From the NCBI GenBank assembly GCA_951812775.1, contig OX638326.1, positions 3,359,391 through 3,423,390 of the forward strand: DNA of 64,000 bases. The letters run 5' to 3'. The position numbers and the translations under genes are program-made. Origin of the DNA: an uncultured Alphaproteobacteria bacterium (GTDB taxonomy: Bacteria > Pseudomonadota > Alphaproteobacteria > MPNO01 > UBA2964). Positions 25,755 through 33,703 of the stretch are shown here, piece after piece (within the stretch, counting starts at the first letter, position 1; each line of letters opens with the position of its first letter). The notes under the pieces were generated by a model that was given only the letters and a program-made list of their open reading frames with translations, was not told the origin of the DNA and did not search any database.

Positions 25755-26912
25755 TTAATCGTTGGCGGCCGCAATGGCTTTTTTAAGCTGAACGGCCACC
25801 AGCGCGTAGCCCCCAGAACCACCGTCAACAAAATGAATGTGGTCGTCGGTAAAGGGCGAGGGGACAATACAGGTCATCACCGCACTGTCTTGGCGATACA
25901 TTCCATAACATGCCGTTCCCGTATTTTGGGCAGCCGATAATAATTCCTCGATCGTTGCAATGGTCTCCGTCTTGCAATCGACGGTGAGCTTAAGACCATC
26001 ATCGAATTTCCGAAAATCAGTGTTTTGGGTGGTTTCCAGCTTGTATCGCTTGGGGTCAAATCTTTTCAGACGGCTGCCAAATAGTTCCAAAATACAGGGA
26101 ATTGCCTGTTCGCCTATGATAGCGAGGGCGCGGCTAAACTTCGACTTAGTGCCATGGGAGGCACTGACTTCAATGCCCAGCCCCTGTGGTGGCCACGAAT
26201 AGCTCGGGCCGTCCGGGGCAACCGGGTGACCGTCGCGTTCGCTTTCACGATTTAGAATAGTCAGAACATCCTCGACCAGAGCCGCAAATTGAGCGTCGGT
26301 GCCATTGTTCCGCGGTAAAACCAGCAGCGACAGAATTTCACCATTCCGGGCTTCCATCGGCCGCCAACGGCACGAGAGACCATTTAGATCGGGTCGGGCT
26401 CCGGGCGGTGCAGGTTCGACGGAATAGTCGCCTGATTTCATTGCCGCGTCGGCCCAGGCGATACCACCACCAGAAAACATGGCGTATGCGACACCGGGGG
26501 AAACCTGAAATTTTGCGACGGTAACCTGTTTGCCAGCGCCAATAACATCCCGAACGGGAATGAGCGCGGCACACAGTTGCAAGTCGATTTCCTCCTCCGC
26601 CCAGCGTTGGCATCCGGCGAGTGCTGTCGCAACCGCTTCGCTGCGGTTTTCGGGTGCGGCGAAAGCGGCACCGTCACCCCCGAAGACAAAGGGGAAAGAT
26701 GCGTTCCGGTCGAGATTCATGATCGCGGATATAACGCTGGCACCAACGGTGTTTACCGCCTTATATCGACCGGCCTGCAACGCACCGGTGGAGTTAACAA
26801 CATCGGCGACGCCTATCAGCCAATCTTCCGGCAATGGTCGATAGCGGTCGTTTTGGACGACGTTCTGAAAATCCGTAAAGGCCAGTATATTGTCGTAGAA
26901 CTGGTCACCCAT
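25755..26912 (-). CDS. DUF3095 family protein
   Basis: A 385-residue soluble protein. It opens with YDNILAFTDFQNVVQNDRYR and PEDWLIGVADVVNSTGA, the family start, and has FPFVFGGDGAAFAAP, a stretch that resembles the metal/nucleotide loop of class III nucleotide cyclases. The middle has LNGLSCRWRPMEARNGEI. I recognise the family but know no proven function; a cyclase-like fold is the usual description. No signal peptide or membrane segment is seen. It lies 35 bases downstream of the UbiD gene on the same strand, and convergent with the alpha/beta hydrolase gene. Whether it senses or regulates the pathway is open. Confidence 0.78.
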   Translation of the reverse strand: MGDQFYDNILAFTDFQNVVQNDRYRPLPEDWLIGVADVVNSTGALQAGRYKAVNTVGASVISAIMNLDRNASFPFVFGGDGAAFAAPENRSEAVATALAGCQRWAEEEIDLQLCAALIPVRDVIGAGKQVTVAKFQVSPGVAYAMFSGGGIAWADAAMKSGDYSVEPAPPGARPDLNGLSCRWRPMEARNGEILSLLVLPRNNGTDAQFAALVEDVLTILNRESERDGHPVAPDGPSYSWPPQGLGIEVSASHGTKSKFSRALAIIGEQAIPCILELFGSRLKRFDPKRYKLETTQNTDFRKFDDGLKLTVDCKTETIATIEELLSAAQNTGTACYGMYRQDSAVMTCIVPSPFTDDHIHFVDGGSGGYALVAVQLKKAIAAAND

Positions 26913-26947
26913 CTGGCTCGGTGCCGCCCCTGATTGGTTTTATTGTT

Positions 26948-28498
26948 TCAGCTCTTAACACTTAGGCAGTATTCGCCTTCTTTCAACCGGCTTAGGTTCC
27001 CGTCGGCGCGAACCTTTTCAAGCTCAAGAACGACTTCACGCCCGTCGCGCGTACCAATCGCTGCCATAAGCTGTTCGTAGCTTTTAGGTCCATCTTCTAA
27101 AGCCGCTCGCACGCTATCGAAAGTTTTTCCCTCAAGCGTCGGTGGTGCAGGCACAGTAAATTCGATGGAGCTTCTCTTGTCATTGGCGATCGTTAAATCG
27201 AAGCCTGCTTTTGAACCCACGCGTTCGCCGTAAAGCGAAGGGTCGAGCGGTAGCGTCCGCATGCCGCTTTGGATGACCAAGTCCCGATCAGGTTGAAAGC
27301 GCGTGGCCAGTGCCCATTCCACCTGGTCGTCATCAAAAATATCGATGTCGTCATTGACGACGAATACGTTCTTTACATTAGCCAGGCAACCGAATGCGGC
27401 GGCGATGGCGTTTTGCGCTTCGCCCGGCACGCGGGGTCGCATGGAAATGCGGAGATTGAACATACCGGCACCGGCGCCGGTGGCATTGACGGCAACGGGT
27501 TCCCGAATTGCTGTTTGCAGCGCGCGCCAGACAACGGCTTCTGACTTCAGGGTGTTTAGAACTGCAGTATCCGTTCGACCGATATACGGCCCGCTGATGG
27601 TCGCTGTTTGGAAAAGTGGATCGGAACGCATAGTAATTGCGGTTAGATGAAAGACCGGGTTCTTTTTCATTACCCCGTAATAGCCGGCGAATTCGCCGAA
27701 GGGGCCTTCGTCCTCGACATAACCGTGCTCGTCGAGATAGCCTTCGACGACGATCTCGGCATCCGCCGGCACTAAAATGTCATTGGTTATACTTTTCACC
27801 AATTTTAATGGCGCACCGCGCAAGGAAGCTAAAAGCTCGGTCTCATCCGTCGGGATACGCATGGTAGCTGCGACGTAATCGATTGGAGGCGCGCCCAGAA
27901 TAAAACTGATCGGTAATTTTTCGCCCCGCGCTGAAGCCGCCTCATAAATAGCTCGGAGGTCACTGGGAGCGTTGAGATCGACGCCCGCTTCTTGCCTGCC
28001 GCGCAGCATCATGCGGCGGCAACCAAGGTTGGTTAACCCTGTTTCGGGATTGATCGTGAAATCCAGGGTGGCCGATAGATATGGACCACCGTCACGCCCA
28101 TGCTGAAACGGCACCGGCAATTTGGTGAAGTCCGCATCATCACCGGTCCAGACGATTTTCTGAACGGGGGCATCGTCTTTGGCAAGGGTCTCAACCGGCT
28201 GTTTGACCGCGATCCGCTTAAGGAGTTCTGGCAGGAGATCAGGTTCTGCGACGCCAAAAGCAAGAGCCAGGCGGGACCGGCTGGCAGCGACATTGCCAAT
28301 GATCTCGGTTTCTTCGGGCCCGGCTTTTTGGAACAGGACGGCCTTCGCGTTACCGTCCATAAATTTGGTGAGGTCGGCGAGTTCTGTTCTCGCCTCCACG
28401 ATTTCAAGCTCATCGGCAGCGATAAGCGCTTCCACAAAATTACGGAGGCGGAATTGATCCGCCCTCGTATTTGACAGTTTAGTCGTGCCTTCAGGCAT
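26948..28498 (-). CDS. UbiD-family prenylated-FMN decarboxylase
   Basis: A 516-residue UbiD-type (de)carboxylase. The prFMN-site residues are visible: Arg161/Arg162 in LGCRRMMLRG, and Glu264 and Glu269 in EDEGPFGEFAGYYG, with the same five-residue spacing as Glu277 and Glu282 of A. niger Fdc1. The N-terminal domain and the dimerisation region (IDIFDDDQVEWALATRFQPD) are complete. These enzymes remove carboxyl groups from aromatic, heteroaromatic or acrylic acids. The cofactor maker UbiX is not in this window. The gene starts five bases after the stop of a TctC receptor gene, which strongly suggests that the imported ligand is the acid being decarboxylated. Confidence 0.9.
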   Translation of the reverse strand: MPEGTTKLSNTRADQFRLRNFVEALIAADELEIVEARTELADLTKFMDGNAKAVLFQKAGPEETEIIGNVAASRSRLALAFGVAEPDLLPELLKRIAVKQPVETLAKDDAPVQKIVWTGDDADFTKLPVPFQHGRDGGPYLSATLDFTINPETGLTNLGCRRMMLRGRQEAGVDLNAPSDLRAIYEAASARGEKLPISFILGAPPIDYVAATMRIPTDETELLASLRGAPLKLVKSITNDILVPADAEIVVEGYLDEHGYVEDEGPFGEFAGYYGVMKKNPVFHLTAITMRSDPLFQTATISGPYIGRTDTAVLNTLKSEAVVWRALQTAIREPVAVNATGAGAGMFNLRISMRPRVPGEAQNAIAAAFGCLANVKNVFVVNDDIDIFDDDQVEWALATRFQPDRDLVIQSGMRTLPLDPSLYGERVGSKAGFDLTIANDKRSSIEFTVPAPPTLEGKTFDSVRAALEDGPKSYEQLMAAIGTRDGREVVLELEKVRADGNLSRLKEGEYCLSVKS

Positions 28499-28503
28499 GT
28501 TTC

Positions 28504-29553
28504 CTAATTCTTCTTTTTCCGCTTCCGGGGTTTAAGCTTATCAATTTTGACCAGTTTCTTAAACCGGTTGACGGTTGCCGGGGAAGTTTTCATTGCCTTG
28601 GCGACAATGGCATCAAGGGCTTCCCCCTTCACTGGTGCGACGACCATGTTGCGTTTTTTGGCTTCGGCCAGAAATGCCTTACTGGCGACAGTCTTATTAA
28701 AAGCCGCCCGCAAGGCCATTACCCGTGCTTTAGGAACAGCACCCGACACAAAGAAACCATTACCGACTTTTGAGCCGGTCTGCAGGAAGTTGCCGATCTC
28801 TATCTGCTCCTTGGTCTTCATCATATCCATCATATACGGCACACCTTTTAGATCGGCGGTGCGGGGGCCCATATAAACCAATGGAATAATTGTCTTTTCT
28901 TTTAGCCAGTGCGGTTTGGTGGTTTTGAAGCTGTTATAGAAACTGCTGCGCCCATTCACTTCACCGGTCTCCATCGCAGCGTTTTGCCGGTCAGCGCCAC
29001 GATACCCCGGAATAACCTTGAACTTGGTTCCGACGGTGGCATTCATCCAGGCCGGAAAAAGATATCCACTTGATAGCTTGCTTGACGTTCCGGTGGTTAC
29101 CTCAGTTTTTTTGATTTTCTCCAGCGTCTTCCCGGGCGAGGTTTTCCACGCGACAAGAACAGATGCTTGAGCTGTAACGGAACCGATCCATTGTAATGTC
29201 TCTGACCGGTATCCGACTTTTTTGCGTAGTAACGGCGACAGGATAGAAGGCGGCAAAACAGCGCCGATGGTCGTGCCATCCTGAGCTGCTGCATTGACGA
29301 TGTATTTGATTGATCTCGCGCCACCCGCTCCCGGCATGGCTTTAACGACCCAGGTTGGTTTGCCCGGGATATTCCCCGCCATGTGACGGCCCAGAACGCG
29401 TGCAACAAAGGAGAATCCGCCGCCGGCACCTCCACCTGAAATCGCGGTAACTGTTTTATCTTTATAAAAGTCGGCAATTGCGTCTGCACCAACCGGTGCT
29501 GCCATGGCTATCGTTAGAAATGGCAATGCTATTGTAAACACGGTCTTTTTCAT
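28504..29553 (-). CDS. Periplasmic receptor of the Bug/TctC family (second copy)
   Basis: A 349-residue periplasmic binding protein. The signal peptide MKKTVFTIALPFLTIAMAA starts at 29553 with AGGGAGAG upstream and is cleaved after about VGADA; the long in-frame extension to 29901 lacks a ribosome site and is rejected. The mature part includes TAISGGGAGGGFSFVARVLG, GKPTWVVKAMPGAGGARSIK and KVIPGYRGADRQNAAMETGE, as in the first copy. It precedes the UbiD gene by five bases. A divergent region of about 155 bases separates it from the VOC operon, so shared regulation is plausible. The tail is rich in Lys and Arg, unusual but not a concern. Confidence 0.88.
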   Translation of the reverse strand: MKKTVFTIALPFLTIAMAAPVGADAIADFYKDKTVTAISGGGAGGGFSFVARVLGRHMAGNIPGKPTWVVKAMPGAGGARSIKYIVNAAAQDGTTIGAVLPPSILSPLLRKKVGYRSETLQWIGSVTAQASVLVAWKTSPGKTLEKIKKTEVTTGTSSKLSSGYLFPAWMNATVGTKFKVIPGYRGADRQNAAMETGEVNGRSSFYNSFKTTKPHWLKEKTIIPLVYMGPRTADLKGVPYMMDMMKTKEQIEIGNFLQTGSKVGNGFFVSGAVPKARVMALRAAFNKTVASKAFLAEAKKRNMVVAPVKGEALDAIVAKAMKTSPATVNRFKKLVKIDKLKPRKRKKKN

Positions 29554-29709
29554 CGATCTCTCCCTGAAAAATGATAAATAATTTATGGTTATTATGATTG
29601 ACGGTAACACATGGATCAGATGGTTTATATAGGCCCCGCTCCATTGGGTACGATCGAGTGCTGTGGTAGTGTCTTTTAAACAAAATGAAAACTCTCGGGG
29701 GAGGTGCCT

Positions 29710-30507
29710 ATGTTTGCGAGATTGAATCACATCGCGATCTGTACGGATCATTACGCGATCAACGCAAAATTTTATGAGGCGCTCTTTGGCCTGAAGACCG
29801 CAAAGAATCCGCGTCCGGCCCGGGCAGTTGTTGTGAGCGATGGCTATGTCGGGATGAATATTATTCCGCGCCGAGAAGGACGCACCGGTGGGCTTGATCA
29901 CTTCGGTCTCGAGGTCGAGGATTTGGCAGAGGCGCGGTCCCGGATCGACAAGTTTGATCCCTCAATCAAGCTCCTGAAACGACCACCGGTTCGACCTTTT
30001 GCGGCCTATAGTGCTCATGATCCCGATACAAATATTTTCGATCTTTCTGAAAAGAAGATGCAAAAAGATATCTATTCAGAAGAGCGGGAGGAGACGGTTC
30101 GTAAATTTAGCCATTTTGCATTGCGGACACGCCATGCAGAACGCTGCGCTGAGTTTTATACAGAAGTGTTCGAGCTGACCCTGCTTAACAAAAAGAACGA
30201 CGATCCAAACCTCTATCTGTCTGATGGCCGAATGACTTTGGCTGTCCTGCAATGGAACATGGATGATTATTACGGGATGGACCCGCAGCGCCTGGGTCCG
30301 GATCATATTGGCTTTAAGGTAGAGAGCATCGACGCCCTCAAAGACGACCTTGAAGATCTGACGGGACAAAACCCGCTAATGCGGTCGCGACCTCTTGGCT
30401 ATGGCGATGAAGGGAAAGCACGTCTCGGTCTTTTCCAGAGTGTTCCGCTCAACAGTTATCACCTTACCGATATTGAAGGCGTTTATATCGGCGCCTCTGA
30501 AGAATAA
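29710..30507 (+). CDS. Two-domain VOC protein, first of a tandem pair (extradiol-dioxygenase-like)
   Basis: A 265-residue protein of two vicinal-oxygen-chelate domains. Domain one has His7 (MFARLNHIAI) and His64 (GLDHFGLEVE) and ends with HDPDTNIFDLSEK. Domain two has His135 (KFSHFALRT) and His199 (LGPDHIGFKV), and the last acidic ligand may lie in TDIEGVYIG. Layout and length resemble type I extradiol ring-cleaving dioxygenases, but other VOC activities (isomerase, lyase) cannot be excluded. The ATG at 29710 has GGGGGAGG upstream and is favoured over the GTG at 29704. It heads an operon with its paralogue, an aldolase and a flavin monooxygenase, divergent from the TctC-UbiD unit. Confidence 0.82.
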   Translation: MFARLNHIAICTDHYAINAKFYEALFGLKTAKNPRPARAVVVSDGYVGMNIIPRREGRTGGLDHFGLEVEDLAEARSRIDKFDPSIKLLKRPPVRPFAAYSAHDPDTNIFDLSEKKMQKDIYSEEREETVRKFSHFALRTRHAERCAEFYTEVFELTLLNKKNDDPNLYLSDGRMTLAVLQWNMDDYYGMDPQRLGPDHIGFKVESIDALKDDLEDLTGQNPLMRSRPLGYGDEGKARLGLFQSVPLNSYHLTDIEGVYIGASEE

Positions 30508-30529
30508 ATTTCATACAGGGAGACTGGGT

Positions 30530-31330
30530 ATGTTTGCACACATCAATCATATGGCGATCATTAGTAATCAGTACCCGTTTTTGCAGAAATATTATCAATC
30601 TGTTTTTGGTCTGGAGACTTCCGGCCGCAACGATTTTGAGAGCGCTTCCGTGGTCAGTGATGGCAATCTCGGGCTCAATATCATTCCGCGACGCGATGGT
30701 TACGTCGGCGGGCTGGATCACTTTGGCATGGTCGTCGATAGTATCGAGGTTGTTGAAGAGCGCATGAAGGGTGCTTACGAGGGGGCAGGCTGTGTAAAAC
30801 GCCCCGCTATTCGGCCCTTTGCCGCCTATTCAGGGCATGACCCCGATGGCAATGTTTTCGACCTTGCCGAAAAGAACAGCAAGAATCTTCGAGATGTATA
30901 TGCGGAGGGGGTGGAAAGCACGGCCAACTGTACATTCAACCGCTACGCCATCCGTACACCAAATGCGGAAAGATGCGCGGCGTTTTATTCAGAAGTGTTT
31001 GAACTGCAATTGACCAACCGCAAAGAAGGTGATCCTAATTTTCATCTCACTGATGGCACGATGACTCTTTCGGTTATGCCCTGGAGCGTTGATATATTTA
31101 CCGGCATGTCAATCAAACGCCCGGGACCTGATCACATTGGTTTCAAGGTCAAGGATATGGAAGCCTTTAAAGCCGGGGAAAAGCGTATTGGTGAGAAAAA
31201 TACGTTTTTGGCATCACGACGCTTGGGAGGCAGCGAGGAGTCGGAGACACGACGTCAACTGTTTGCCGACAATGCTCTGGGCAGCTATCAAACCGCGGAT
31301 CCCGACGGTACGTGGATCGATGTTGTTTAA
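30530..31330 (+). CDS. Two-domain VOC protein, second of a tandem pair
   Basis: A 266-residue paralogue of the preceding gene, 22 bases downstream, with AGGGAGA before ATG 30530; the in-frame extension from 30395 overlaps the first gene and is rejected. Domain one keeps its histidines (MFAHINHMAI and GLDHFGMVVD). In domain two the first metal-ligand position is changed: FNRYAIRTPNAERC stands against FSHFALRTRHAERC of the first copy, so His becomes Arg, while PGPDHIGFKV is kept. The second domain is therefore probably not an ordinary metal site. Duplication with one damaged site suggests a heteromeric enzyme or a split in function. Ring cleavage or isomerisation of an aromatic intermediate is inferred from context. 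Confidence 0.82.
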   Translation: MFAHINHMAIISNQYPFLQKYYQSVFGLETSGRNDFESASVVSDGNLGLNIIPRRDGYVGGLDHFGMVVDSIEVVEERMKGAYEGAGCVKRPAIRPFAAYSGHDPDGNVFDLAEKNSKNLRDVYAEGVESTANCTFNRYAIRTPNAERCAAFYSEVFELQLTNRKEGDPNFHLTDGTMTLSVMPWSVDIFTGMSIKRPGPDHIGFKVKDMEAFKAGEKRIGEKNTFLASRRLGGSEESETRRQLFADNALGSYQTADPDGTWIDVV

Positions 31331-31359
31331 GAGTAGATACCCGCAGAAAGTAGTGGTTG

Positions 31360-32082
31360 ATGTCTGAACTAGATGAATTGCGCCGCGATCTCGTGATTGG
31401 CAATCGTATTCTGGCCCATCAGGGCGTTGTAGATGGCTACGGTCATGTTAGCGTGCGGCATCCTGAAAACCCGGATCGATTTTTATTGTCGCGATCTCGC
31501 AGCCCCGAACTCGTCACACTTGATGACATTCGAGAATTCGACCTGACAGGTGAGATGATTGATCCCGATGGATCCTCGGGCTATCTCGAAAGATTTATTC
31601 ACGCTGCGGTTTATGAGTTGCATCCGGAGGTGAATGGCTGTGTGCACAGTCATGCTGAGGCCCTGCTGCCTTTCGGCATTACCCAGGTACCCTTGAGACC
31701 GGTATTTCACAATGCATCCCGCATAGGTAAGGACGTACCGGTTTGGGATATCGCTGATAAGTTTGGCGACGCGACGGATATGCTGGTCGTCAATATGGAT
31801 CACGGCCGTGATCTTGCGGAAGCGCTTGGCGATAATCGCTTGGTGTTGATGCGCGGGCACGGGCTGACCGTCGCAACCGAATCCCTGCATACGGTGGTAA
31901 CGACCGCGATCTACGCGGTCGTTACTGCACGGGTCCAAACAACGGCAATGCAGATGGGTGACGTGAAGTTCCTGTCCGAAGGCGAAATCGATGCGGCCCT
32001 TCGGAAAGCAAAAGGGGCGACCCTTGGGCATAAGCGAATATGGGAATATCTAAGCCGCCGTGCCGGATGCGAGGATTTGTAG
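31360..32082 (+). CDS. Class II aldolase/adducin-family protein
   Basis: A 240-residue enzyme of the class II aldolase family. The GYGHVSVRHPENPDRFLLSR stretch forms the phosphate-loop region, HPEVNGCVHSHAEALLPFG carries two zinc histidines, and LMRGHGLTVATESL the third. The family contains fuculose- and ribulose-phosphate aldolases and epimerases, and also decarboxylase or aldolase steps in aromatic side-chain catabolism. The ATG at 31360 is chosen over a TTG one codon earlier. It is third in the VOC operon, 29 bases after the second VOC gene. It most likely splits or decarboxylates a hydroxylated chain produced after ring opening. Confidence 0.85.
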   Translation: MSELDELRRDLVIGNRILAHQGVVDGYGHVSVRHPENPDRFLLSRSRSPELVTLDDIREFDLTGEMIDPDGSSGYLERFIHAAVYELHPEVNGCVHSHAEALLPFGITQVPLRPVFHNASRIGKDVPVWDIADKFGDATDMLVVNMDHGRDLAEALGDNRLVLMRGHGLTVATESLHTVVTTAIYAVVTARVQTTAMQMGDVKFLSEGEIDAALRKAKGATLGHKRIWEYLSRRAGCEDL

Positions 32083-32104
32083 GATTTCATGATCGCCTCA
32101 TATC

Positions 32105-33283
32105 TTGATCGCTGGTGCCGGAATCGGTGGCCTTACCGCTGCATTGGCTATGCTCAGGGCGGGCATCAATGTTGACGTCTTCGGGCAGGTCCCGCAGTTG
32201 GGGGAGGTTGGCGCCGGATTTCAAATGAGTGCAAATGGGACACGGGTGCTCTCTCATCTCGGTCTCGGTAACGCGATGCAGAAGATCGCCTGGGAGCCCA
32301 GCGGCAAAGAAATCCGAATGTGGAATTCTGGGCAGACCTGGAAGCTGTTTGATCTCGGAGCCGAGTCGGTAGATCGTTATGGCTTTCCCTATCTGATGTT
32401 TCATCGGGCCGATCTGCATCAATTACTGGTCGATGCTGTTCGCGCTGAAAAATCAGATGCTATTCACTTAAATGCCTTTTGCAGCGGATGCGATCAGGAT
32501 GATCGTGGTGTGACACTCACGCTCAAGGATCAGGATGATGTCTCGGGCGATGTCTTGGTCGGTGCGGATGGTGCTCATTCCAGCATCAGACAGGCGTTGT
32601 TTGGTGACCAAGACAAATCCTTTTCGGGTTTAATCGCCTGGCGGGGCATTATCGATGCCAACGATTTGCCGGATGGGCTGGTACGCCCTGTTGGAACAAA
32701 CTGGGTCGGGCCAGGTGGTCATATCGTTCATTATTTCGTGCGTGATGGCGCCTTGCTTAACTTTGTCGGCATTCAGGAAACTGACAGTTGGGTTGCAGAA
32801 TCCTGGACCGCTAAAGGAACCAAAGAAGAATGCCTTGCTGATTTTGAGGGCTGGCATTCTGACGTTCACACCATGATCCGGAATATCGATATCCCCTATA
32901 AATGGGCGCTTATGAAACGAGAGCCTGTGGAACGCTGGACGGAGGGGCAGATCACGCTCCTCGGCGATGCCTGTCATGCGATGGTGCCTATGCTGGCACA
33001 GGGTGCCGTAATGGCGATCGAAGACGGCATGGTGTTAGCGCGCTGCGTCGAGAAATTTGGAGCGGATGTAGAGGCGGGATTGCAGCGCTATGAAGCGCTC
33101 CGCAAGGACCGAACCGCGCGGACTATCCGTGGATCAAATGAGAATGCCGACCGGTTTCATAATTCTCAACTTGGTGATCCGGTCGTTGCCCAAAAATACG
33201 TTGATACCGAATGGCAGGCTGAGAAGGTACGGGAACGATATGACTGGTTGTTTAGCTATGATGCAACCACTGTCGAGATATAG
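32105..33283 (+). CDS. FAD-dependent aromatic monooxygenase (salicylate-hydroxylase-like), start disrupted
   Basis: A PHBH-fold flavin monooxygenase of about 392 residues: LIAGAGIGGLTAALAMLRAG for FAD, DVLVGADGAHSSIRQ and GDACHAMVPMLAQGAVMAIE. Such enzymes hydroxylate aromatic rings with NAD(P)H and O2. In this frame the codons before TTG 32105 read S-P-H-I and then TGA at 32090-32092, so no ATG is in frame. The well-placed ATG at 32089, with TAGGA upstream, would give MSPHILIAGAGIGG if one A after the ATG were removed. Either a one-base insertion has damaged the start, or translation begins at TTG 32105, which would trim four residues and part of the first strand. It ends the VOC operon. Confidence 0.82.
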   Translation: MIAGAGIGGLTAALAMLRAGINVDVFGQVPQLGEVGAGFQMSANGTRVLSHLGLGNAMQKIAWEPSGKEIRMWNSGQTWKLFDLGAESVDRYGFPYLMFHRADLHQLLVDAVRAEKSDAIHLNAFCSGCDQDDRGVTLTLKDQDDVSGDVLVGADGAHSSIRQALFGDQDKSFSGLIAWRGIIDANDLPDGLVRPVGTNWVGPGGHIVHYFVRDGALLNFVGIQETDSWVAESWTAKGTKEECLADFEGWHSDVHTMIRNIDIPYKWALMKREPVERWTEGQITLLGDACHAMVPMLAQGAVMAIEDGMVLARCVEKFGADVEAGLQRYEALRKDRTARTIRGSNENADRFHNSQLGDPVVAQKYVDTEWQAEKVRERYDWLFSYDATTVEI

Positions 33284-33487
33284 CGCCTCCGCCATTAACC
33301 ATAGATTTCAGAATTTTCAGATAAGGTTTTGAAATAAAAAACACAATATAGTTAATATTCACAAGTTAATCTAAATATCCATAAAAATTTAGATATCTTT
33401 TCTTGAAATTAACTACAAAGGTAACCCATCTTCCTCTCAATAAGACAAAAATAACCTTGTAATATGGTTAACAATTGGGTTGGTGTT
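33284..33487 (+). other. A+T-rich intergenic stretch without recognised features
   Basis: About 200 bases after the monooxygenase stop are visibly much richer in A and T than the surroundings, with runs such as GAAATAAAAAACACAATATA. I see no open frame, RNA gene or clear hairpin here. Composition suggests recently acquired DNA or a promoter-dense region ahead of the next, truncated gene. Confidence 0.5.
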
Positions 33488-33619
33488 ATGGGTCGGATTT
33501 TATCCTTCTCTTTTGTTGTATGGGCGATATCAGCAGTTTCTTTTTCTGCTCATGCGACAAAAGTTGAAACATATAAGAAATCGCCAGAGCTACTTTGCCT
33601 GGTACGGCATATTTATTTT
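33488..33619 (+). pseudogene. Secreted protein gene cut off by the insertion element (possibly a SleB-like cell wall hydrolase)
   Basis: From the ATG at 33488 the frame gives a clear signal peptide, MGRILSFSFVVWAISAVSFS, cleaved after about AHA. About 20 mature residues ending SPELLCLVRHIYF follow before the left inverted repeat of the insertion element begins. The closing pattern Cys-Leu-x-x-x-Ile-Tyr-Phe resembles the start of the SleB/Hydrolase_2 domain, where CLAxNIYFEAR-like motifs occur, so the gene may have encoded a peptidoglycan hydrolase. The match is short and uncertain. The rest of the gene is not found on the far side of the element. Confidence 0.45.
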
Positions 33620-33643
33620 GGAAAATTATATACGAAAGTCACA
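33620..33643 (+). repeat. Left terminal inverted repeat of the IS1595-type element
   Basis: It reads inward as GGAAAATTATATAC, then GAAAGTCACA. It matches the reverse complement of 37957-37980 at 20 of 24 positions, with an unbroken AATTATATAC core. Confidence 0.75.
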
Positions 33644-33703
33644 TTTTAGGCTTGCCTCGACTATGAACAACATTTACATTAAAGTCACAATGGAGGGCAG
33701 GAT

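Noticed and set aside
29554-29901. 116-codon N-terminal extension of the second TctC gene
   Set aside because: A textbook signal peptide with ribosome site starts at 29553; the extension overlaps the divergent VOC gene.
33612-33619. Eight-base target duplication for the IS1595-type element
   Set aside because: The eight bases left of the element (TTTATTTT) do not match those to its right (ATATTTGG) beyond chance T-rich similarity.
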